Position numbers and translations under genes: made by a program. From assembly GCA_029934755.1 (NCBI GenBank), contig JAOZLQ010000069.1, positions 1-11,126 of the forward strand: a DNA stretch of 11,126 nt, in the 5' to 3' direction. Below, in pieces: positions 6,172-11,126 of the stretch (within the stretch, counting starts at the first letter, position 1; each line of letters begins with the position of its first letter). The stretch is from Desulfuromusa sp. Lineage in GTDB: Bacteria > Desulfobacterota > Desulfuromonadia > Desulfuromonadales > Geopsychrobacteraceae. Below the pieces are notes generated by a model that was given only the letters and a program-made list of their open reading frames with translations, did not search any database and was not told where the DNA came from.

Positions 6172-7173
6172 ATGACCTTGGAAGACTGGGGCTGGTCTCC
6201 ATTTTTTATAGAGAAGTTTCAATCCTGGGAAAACTCTGGATATCTACCTGCCCGAGTTATTCGCGGAGAAAAAAATTATTTCCGGGTCTGGTCTCTTCAG
6301 GGCGAATTAACTGTCCGCTTTACTGGAAAAGTTCGCCATAAAGCGGGTGGTCGTGCCGATCTTCCTGTTGTCGGTGACTGGGTCGTCATCGAACGACAAC
6401 CTAATCAACGCGGGATAATCCACGCGCTGCTGGAACGCAAAAGTTCCTTCTCTCGCAACCTTCCTGGAACCCGAAAAGGCAAAGAACGAATTGAGCAGCA
6501 GGTAATAGCCGCAAATGTTGATCTGATTTTCATCGTCAGTGGGTTGGATCGTGATTTTAATCTACGTCGGATTGAACGGTACCTGACCTTAGTCAGCAGT
6601 AGTGGTGCCGATGCAGTGGTTTTGCTCAATAAAACTGATTTATGTGAAAATCCGGAAGATAGCAAAGCTTTGGTCGAGACGATTGCTGGAAATAGTCCCG
6701 TACATCTTTGTATGGCCCGCCATGCTGAACAGCTCGATATTCTTTTTGATTACATGCAACCGGGAAAAACAATTGCCATGCTTGGATCTTCTGGGGTTGG
6801 GAAATCGACCATTCTGAACGGGATGCTCGGTGAAGAACGGCAGAAGATTGGTGCCGTCAGTCAATCCGATGGGAAAGGGCGCCATACCACTACCCATCGG
6901 GAACTTATCCTGTTTCCCAATGGTGGGATCCTGATGGACAATCCCGGCATGCGGGAATTGCATCTTTGGGGGGACGCGGATGACCTGGCTGAATCATTTT
7001 CTGATATCGAAAATTTGGCAGCCAGTTGCAAGTTCAGAAACTGTCGACACAAAACTGAACCAGGGTGCGCTGTTATTAAAGCAATTGAAAACGGGAACTT
7101 GAATTCAGAGCGTCTTGCCAGTTATCATAAGCTGAAGGATGAGCTATCAAATCTGAATCAACGAAAAAAATAA
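6172..7173 (+). CDS. rsgA: Small ribosomal subunit biogenesis GTPase RsgA
   Basis: RsgA (YjeQ) is a circularly permuted GTPase that checks and releases factors during late 30S assembly. The 333-residue product has an OB-fold region (about 25-95) followed by the permuted G domain. The motif order is G4 NKTD (153-156), G1 GSSGVGKS (205-212), a switch region GRHTTTH (236-242) and G3 DNPG (256-259). A C-terminal zinc knuckle is formed by C286, C291, H293 and C299 (CKFRNCRHKTEPGC). The N-terminal MTLEDWGWSPFF is typical of the longer form of the family. The ATG at 6172 is three bases past the transporter stop, and its ribosome binding site AGGAGGG (6157-6163) lies inside the transporter's last codons. 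It is the last gene of the four-gene operon; no clear terminator is seen before the repeat element that follows. Confidence 0.95.
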   Translation: MTLEDWGWSPFFIEKFQSWENSGYLPARVIRGEKNYFRVWSLQGELTVRFTGKVRHKAGGRADLPVVGDWVVIERQPNQRGIIHALLERKSSFSRNLPGTRKGKERIEQQVIAANVDLIFIVSGLDRDFNLRRIERYLTLVSSSGADAVVLLNKTDLCENPEDSKALVETIAGNSPVHLCMARHAEQLDILFDYMQPGKTIAMLGSSGVGKSTILNGMLGEERQKIGAVSQSDGKGRHTTTHRELILFPNGGILMDNPGMRELHLWGDADDLAESFSDIENLAASCKFRNCRHKTEPGCAVIKAIENGNLNSERLASYHKLKDELSNLNQRKK

Positions 7174-7208
7174 ATTCTGAGCATGATATTTAGAATCAGT
7201 TTTCAATC

Positions 7209-7339
7209 GAGGCACTTGCAAAACCCTTTAACTTCGAGTAACCGTCATTCCCGCGCAGGCGGGAATCCAGAGGTTTGCTGAGTTCGTCAAAAAACTGGAT
7301 CCCCGTTTTCACGAGGATGACGACTTTTGCAAGAGGCCC
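7209..7339. mobile_element. MITE-like imperfect inverted-repeat element (GTCATTCCCGC type)
   Basis: This 131-bp non-coding element has imperfect terminal inverted repeats: GAGGCACTTGCAAAAC (7209-7224) against the reverse complement of 7324-7339, GGGCCTCTTGCAAAAG, with 12 of 16 matching. Inside, a second pair is related: CGTCATTCCCGC... (7243-7270) and its inverted, diverged copy ending in GGATGACG (7295-7322). The GTCATTCCCGCG...GCGGGAATCCAG core is known to me as a dispersed repeat in many bacterial genomes. AATC lies directly on both sides (7205-7208 and 7340-7343), possibly a target duplication. It has no open frame and would need a transposase supplied elsewhere. The remaining bases of the 7174-7378 gap hold only the next gene's ribosome binding site. 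Confidence 0.7.
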
Positions 7340-7378
7340 AATCATTTTCTATTTTTTCTGTCTAGGTGGAATATTTTG

Positions 7379-9556
7379 ATGTTGCGCCACGGGTTACTGC
7401 TTTTTATCGGTCTTATTTTTCTGCTGCCTTGTCAGGTGGGAGCAGCCGATATCAGGGTTGGGATTGACAACAATCCTCCGTTAACCTTTATTGATGAACA
7501 GGGCGTGGCCAGAGGGTTATTTCCCGATCTTCTGCAGCAAATTTCAAGAACTAAAAATTGGTCAATTGAATATATCCCCTGTCAGTGGCAACAATGTCTG
7601 GAAGCTCTCTCCTCTGGTGATATTGACATGCTGCCTGCCATTGCCTATACGGAGCAGCGGGCGGCCAAATTTCATTTTGCTGATGAAGTTGTCGTGAGTA
7701 GTTGGGGGCAAGTTTATCATCGTAAAGATAATAAATTTTCTTCGATTTTAGAATTGGCGGGAAAAAAAGTAGCCGTTCTGAAAAAAGATGTTTACGTCGT
7801 CGGCGAGCAGGGGCTACTTCAGGTTGCCGACAACTTTGGTATTCAAATTAACTATGTAGAAGTATCCTCTTATCAAGAAGCTTTCACCCTGCTTAAAGAA
7901 GGTGCGGTCGATGCGGCTATGGTGGGTCGCATTTACGGCGTAAAAAACAGACAAAAGTTCAATTTTCTCCCTTCACCAATCATGATCAAGCCTATTCAGG
8001 TGCGCCCTGCCTTTTCGCCACAAACTTCAAAGCAGTTTGCCGTTGAATTTGATCAATTACTGCATGGTTGGAAACTGTCGACAGATTCTATCTATTATCA
8101 GCTTCTTGATAAGTGGATTGGTGAAAAAGTCTCTGTAATATTCCCAAAATGGCTGAAAACAGTCATGTATTCATTGACGGCAATTTTGTTCCTGCTGTTA
8201 ATCATCACCCTTTGGACCCGTAAGCAAGTTAAAATCAAAACTCAGGAGCTGTTAGAGCGTCAGCAACAATACCGGATATTTTTTGAAGAGTCCCATTCTG
8301 CCATGTTGTTGATTAACCCCGGAACCGCAGGAATTGTTGATGCCAACCCTGCCGCCTGTCAGTTTTATAAATACAACCGTGATCAGCTGAAAAAAATGTA
8401 TATGTGGCAGATCAACCAATTGGGAGAAGCTGAAACCTGTAAAAGATTGGCTCAGGCAAAAAAGCAAAAACATCAACAATTCGAGTTTATCCATACTCTC
8501 GCCGATGGTGAAAATGTCCCAGTGGAAGTTTACAGAAGTCCAATTCAAGTTAAGGGGCAGACTTTACTCTACGCAATTATCCACGATATTAGTAAAAGGA
8601 AAGTGGCTGAACAAGCCCTTGAAGAGCGCAATCAGTTCTTACAGTCGGTGATTGATGGAGTTTCAGATCCGCTAATGGTGATTGGGCTGGACTACCAAAT
8701 TTTGCAATTAAATAAGAGTGCCAGTAGACAACAGACAGATAGTTCAATTGATCGAAAAGACTTCACTTGCCATCAGCTATCTCATGGATCAAAAGTCCCT
8801 TGTGGTGAAGATGATCACCCTTGTCCATTACTGGAAGTCAAAGAAACCGGCTTGCCGGTAACAATGATCCATCGTCATAAAACCGATCAAGGCAAGCGAA
8901 TCTTTGAGCTTAGTGCTTCCCCACTTTTTGATGTTAATGGTGATGTCTATGCCATTATCGAGGTAGCGCGTGATATTACCGAACGTTTACAGATAGAAGA
9001 TCTCCTTAACGAAAATGAAAAACGGCTGCACCATCTGGCTCACCATGATGCCCTTACCAATCTACCCAATCGACTCCTTTTTGAAGATCGTTTAAAACAG
9101 GCACTGAGCAAAGCTCGTCGCAGTCGAAGGCAGGTGGCCTTGTTCTTTCTTGATCTGGATCATTTAAAGGAGGTGAACGACAATCTTGGGCACGATTATG
9201 GTGATCTTTTGCTGATCGATGTTGCGAAACGTTTACGTAAGTGTGTCCGTGAGGGTGATACGGTTGCTCGGATGGGTGGGGATGAATTCCTGGTTTTACT
9301 CGAAGATATTGAATCAATTGAAATGATTGAAACCATGGCCCAGCGTATCTGTAATTCCCTGTCTCACGAGCTAAGAAAAAATGATTTCACCCAGAAAATC
9401 AGTGCAAGTATCGGGATCAGTATTTACCCAGAGGATGCAACAACAAGCCAAGAAATGATGAAAAATTCTGATCTGGCTATGTATCGGGTGAAAAACTCCG
9501 GCAAGGCAAACTATCAGTTTTACTCAGCGCCTCAAGGTCGATTTTTGTTCGAGTAG
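7379..9556 (+). CDS. Membrane sensor diguanylate cyclase: SBP_bac_3 - TM - PAS - PAS - GGDEF
   Basis: The 725-residue product should make cyclic di-GMP in response to a periplasmic ligand. A signal peptide (1-22, ending VGA) precedes a family-3 solute-binding domain (about 23-250, IRVGIDNNPPLTFID), which in such sensors often binds amino acids or other small solutes. One membrane helix (about 261-279) leads to a short linker and two PAS domains (about 293-408 and 415-538). The second PAS carries a Cys/His cluster: C464, H465, H469, C475, H480 and C482. The GGDEF domain (about 550-715) has an intact GGDEF (633-637), the metal-binding LDLDH segment, and an RxxD inhibitory site (REGD, 624-627) five residues earlier, so feedback inhibition is expected. 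There is no EAL domain. The ATG at 7379 follows AGGTGGA by eight bases; a TTG one codon earlier is less likely. The gene appears to stand alone. Confidence 0.92.
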   Translation: MLRHGLLLFIGLIFLLPCQVGAADIRVGIDNNPPLTFIDEQGVARGLFPDLLQQISRTKNWSIEYIPCQWQQCLEALSSGDIDMLPAIAYTEQRAAKFHFADEVVVSSWGQVYHRKDNKFSSILELAGKKVAVLKKDVYVVGEQGLLQVADNFGIQINYVEVSSYQEAFTLLKEGAVDAAMVGRIYGVKNRQKFNFLPSPIMIKPIQVRPAFSPQTSKQFAVEFDQLLHGWKLSTDSIYYQLLDKWIGEKVSVIFPKWLKTVMYSLTAILFLLLIITLWTRKQVKIKTQELLERQQQYRIFFEESHSAMLLINPGTAGIVDANPAACQFYKYNRDQLKKMYMWQINQLGEAETCKRLAQAKKQKHQQFEFIHTLADGENVPVEVYRSPIQVKGQTLLYAIIHDISKRKVAEQALEERNQFLQSVIDGVSDPLMVIGLDYQILQLNKSASRQQTDSSIDRKDFTCHQLSHGSKVPCGEDDHPCPLLEVKETGLPVTMIHRHKTDQGKRIFELSASPLFDVNGDVYAIIEVARDITERLQIEDLLNENEKRLHHLAHHDALTNLPNRLLFEDRLKQALSKARRSRRQVALFFLDLDHLKEVNDNLGHDYGDLLLIDVAKRLRKCVREGDTVARMGGDEFLVLLEDIESIEMIETMAQRICNSLSHELRKNDFTQKISASIGISIYPEDATTSQEMMKNSDLAMYRVKNSGKANYQFYSAPQGRFLFE

Positions 9557-9730
9557 GTGGTTATGTATTTAAATCATAACTTGCTACACTCATTTTTCAG
9601 CAGTATCTAGCATTGTTTTAATCTACAACGACGCTCTAAAACCCACCGTCTTTAATCCTTAATTCTTAATGAATAGTTGCAAGACTGATTCATCGCTTTT
9701 GCCTTCCGTTTTTCCAATACAAGCAAATGA
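9557..9730. other. Gene-free stretch before the liv-type promoter
   Basis: I see no gene here. A near-palindrome GTTATG...CATAAC with an ATTTAAAT centre (9560-9580) lies just past the cyclase stop codon but lacks a T-run, so it is a poor terminator. Nothing else stands out before the promoter. Confidence 0.5.
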
Positions 9731-9759
9731 TTGACTAAATATTCAATGTATTTTATGTT
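9731..9759 (+). promoter_or_regulatory. Candidate sigma-70 promoter of the liv-type binding protein gene
   Basis: TTGACT (9731-9736, five of six consensus) and TATGTT (9754-9759, four of six) are separated by exactly 17 bases. Transcription would start near 9766, leaving a leader of about 93 bases. A perfect dyad begins at that point. Confidence 0.45.
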
Positions 9760-9763
9760 TGCA

Positions 9764-9791
9764 TTCGTGTACTAGTACGTAAGTACACGAA
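9764..9791. promoter_or_regulatory. 28-bp dyad at the predicted transcription start
   Basis: TTCGTGTACT (9764-9773) and AGTACACGAA (9782-9791) are perfect 10-bp inverted repeats around the eight bases AGTACGTA. Placed directly after the -10 box, it has the position of a repressor operator. It would also fold as a hairpin at the 5' end of the transcript, which could stabilise the mRNA. No T-run follows, so it is not an intrinsic terminator. Confidence 0.5.
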
Positions 9792-9858
9792 AATATAAAC
9801 CGTTACTTTTTATGAGTGTGATTAGATCAGAACAATTTATTAAAGAGGAGAGAGAATA

Positions 9859-11010
9859 ATGAAAAAAATCATGGGATTTATCGCCTGCCTGCTGCTGATC
9901 GCTTCTTCTGCTATGGCTGCCGACACCATCAAGCTTGGCGCCTTCTTTGATCTGTCAGGTCGAGCCGCTTTTATCGGCACTCCAACCAAACTGGTTGCTG
10001 GAATGGTGGTCGATAAGATCAACTCTGAAGGGGGTATTAACGGCAAGATGCTGGAGCTGACAATTGCCGACACCGAGGCCGATCCAGCAAAAACTGCGTC
10101 CATTGCGAAAAAATTTATCTACAAGGATAAAGTGGTCGCGATTATTGGCCCAACCCTGACTGATACCGGTATGAACGTTAAAAAAGTTGTCGATAAAGGA
10201 CAAATCCCGATATTTATGACTGTTGGTGGCGATCCGGTCATCATGGGTGGAAAATTCGGCCCCTACAAATGGGTGTTTAAATCTCCCCAACGCTCTAGTA
10301 TCGCGGTCAAGCGGATGTTTATGTACCTCAAGGAAAAGGGCTTGACCAAGGTTGCCCTCCTTTCCGCGGCTGATGGTTTTGGCAAAGACGGTGCCCGCTG
10401 GATGACAAAACTGGCTCCTGAATACGGTATTGAACTTGTTGCCCATGAATCCTTTGGTACCCGCGATACCGATATGACCGCCCAGCTGACCAAAGTCAAA
10501 AATAGCAACCCACAAGCGCTGCTTGCTTGGACAATTGGCCCGGCGGGATCAATCATCGCCAAAAACAAAGTACAGCTTGGTATTGATCTACCGCTGTTCC
10601 AATGCCACGGACTGCCTGATCCCAAATATATTGAACTGGCCGGTGCCGCCAGTCAGGGAGACCGGATGCCCGCAACCAAGCTGATGGTTGCCAGTGAATT
10701 AGCGGACAGCGATCCGCAGAAAGCGGTTATTCAGGAATTCATCAAGCTATATAAAGAGAAGGGCTATGATAAACAATTCCCGATCAATACCCACTCAGGG
10801 TATGCTTGGGATGCCATCATGATTGTCGCTAATGCCATTAAAAAGGTGGGTACCGACGCTGAAGCATTGCGTAAAGAGATCGAAAGCACCAAAAACTATG
10901 TCGGTATTTCTGGCACCTACAACATTACCGCCGAAGATCATAATGGTCTGGACGTCAATTCAATGGTGATGGTGCAGGTGAAAAATGGTAAGTTTGTATT
11001 GGCTGAGTAA
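9859..11010 (+). CDS. Liv-type ABC transporter periplasmic substrate-binding protein
   Basis: The 383-residue product is a type I periplasmic binding protein (Peripla_BP_6, branched-chain amino acid or LivJ/LivK group). A signal peptide (MKKIMGFIACLLLIASSAMA, cleavage after residue 20) is followed by IKLGAFFDLSGRAAFIGTP, the typical first ligand-contact region of this family. Further fitting segments are INSEGGINGKMLEL, IIGPTLTDTG, ALLSAADGFGKDGA and THSGYAWDAI. The ligand cannot be fixed: family members bind Leu/Ile/Val, other amino acids, urea, or aromatic acids. GAGGAG lies eight bases before the ATG. The codons look more GC-rich and regular than in neighbouring genes, suggesting high expression. 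Permease and ATPase genes are expected downstream but lie outside the window. A strong hairpin follows the stop codon. Confidence 0.9.
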   Translation: MKKIMGFIACLLLIASSAMAADTIKLGAFFDLSGRAAFIGTPTKLVAGMVVDKINSEGGINGKMLELTIADTEADPAKTASIAKKFIYKDKVVAIIGPTLTDTGMNVKKVVDKGQIPIFMTVGGDPVIMGGKFGPYKWVFKSPQRSSIAVKRMFMYLKEKGLTKVALLSAADGFGKDGARWMTKLAPEYGIELVAHESFGTRDTDMTAQLTKVKNSNPQALLAWTIGPAGSIIAKNKVQLGIDLPLFQCHGLPDPKYIELAGAASQGDRMPATKLMVASELADSDPQKAVIQEFIKLYKEKGYDKQFPINTHSGYAWDAIMIVANAIKKVGTDAEALRKEIESTKNYVGISGTYNITAEDHNGLDVNSMVMVQVKNGKFVLAE

Positions 11011-11021
11011 TCATAAAACCC

Positions 11022-11062
11022 GTATTCCGGGGACACGCAGTAAATAGATGTCCCCGGAATAC
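11022..11062 (+). terminator. 14-bp perfect hairpin after the binding-protein gene
   Basis: GTATTCCGGGGACA (11022-11035) pairs perfectly with TGTCCCCGGAATAC (11049-11062) around a 13-base loop, 11 bases past the stop codon. It is followed by TTCCTCTCCTC, not a clean T-run. It may thus be a partial terminator or an mRNA-stabilising stem, like those between binding-protein and permease genes of other ABC operons. No gene is visible in the last 64 bases. Confidence 0.7.
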
Positions 11063-11126
11063 TTCCTCTCCTCATTGACCCACCAATGCTGAAAATGATA
11101 CCACTCAGCGCAGAACGATAAATACC

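Noticed and set aside
7376..7378. TTG as start of the diguanylate cyclase
   Set aside because: The ATG in the next codon has better spacing to AGGTGGA (eight bases against five) and ATG is the stronger start.
7421..7435. Lipoprotein signal in the cyclase (LLPC)
   Set aside because: Proline directly before the cysteine does not fit a lipobox, and a normal signal-peptidase site (VGA) follows.
7379..9556. The GGDEF protein as the missing cyclase for the PycTM-like protein
   Set aside because: Pycsar cyclases belong to the class III nucleotidyl cyclase family and make cCMP or cUMP. An intact GGDEF motif with an I-site indicates cyclic di-GMP, and the genes are more than 2 kb apart in separate units.
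9560..9580. Terminator for the diguanylate cyclase gene
   Set aside because: The near-palindrome is AT-only in its centre, has an unpaired base, and is not followed by a T-run.
9955..10515. 186-codon open frame on the minus strand inside the liv-type gene
   Set aside because: It lies entirely within a well-supported binding-protein gene, has no ribosome binding site, and its product shows no family features.

Overview
The window looks like a chromosomal segment of a Gram-negative, probably anaerobic or microaerobic bacterium, most likely in the Desulfuromonadales/Geobacterales group. That placement is an inference from gene content: a PAS sensor carrying a Cys/His-rich insert, a CGGC-domain protein, a COG1672-type ATPase, a liv-type binding protein, and a GTCATTCCCGC-type dispersed repeat. 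Signal peptides and a beta-barrel protein ending in Phe show an outer membrane. The DNA is moderately AT-rich by eye. There is no rRNA, tRNA, CRISPR array, transposase or phage gene.

Layout. Positions 1-266 (-) hold the N-terminal part of an ATPase cut by the window edge. Positions 305-472 (-) hold a short broken reading frame, followed by a hairpin with a T-run that ends the msrB transcript. msrB (561-1118, -) encodes an exported methionine sulfoxide reductase B and has a second, very good internal translation start. A beta-barrel outer-membrane protein (1307-2071, +) points the other way and ends at a strong, probably bidirectional terminator. Facing it is a two-gene minus-strand unit: ilvA-type threonine ammonia-lyase with an ACT domain (2687-3898), then a CGGC-domain protein (2174-2617).

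Divergent from ilvA runs a compact four-gene plus-strand operon (4025-7173): a small membrane protein resembling the Pycsar effector transmembrane domain (PycTM/DUF5706), rsmE overlapping it by ATGA, an EamA-family exporter, and rsgA. RsmE and RsgA both act on the 30S ribosomal subunit, so a PycTM-like protein coupled to this pair is the most unusual arrangement in the window. A 131-bp MITE-like inverted-repeat element (7209-7339) follows.

Positions 7379-9556 (+) encode a large membrane sensor: periplasmic solute-binding domain, one transmembrane helix, two PAS domains and an active-looking GGDEF diguanylate cyclase domain with an I-site. After a gene-free stretch with a candidate promoter and a perfect 10-bp dyad at the predicted transcription start, a liv-type periplasmic binding protein gene (9859-11010, +) ends in a 14-bp perfect hairpin. 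Transport genes may follow beyond the window.
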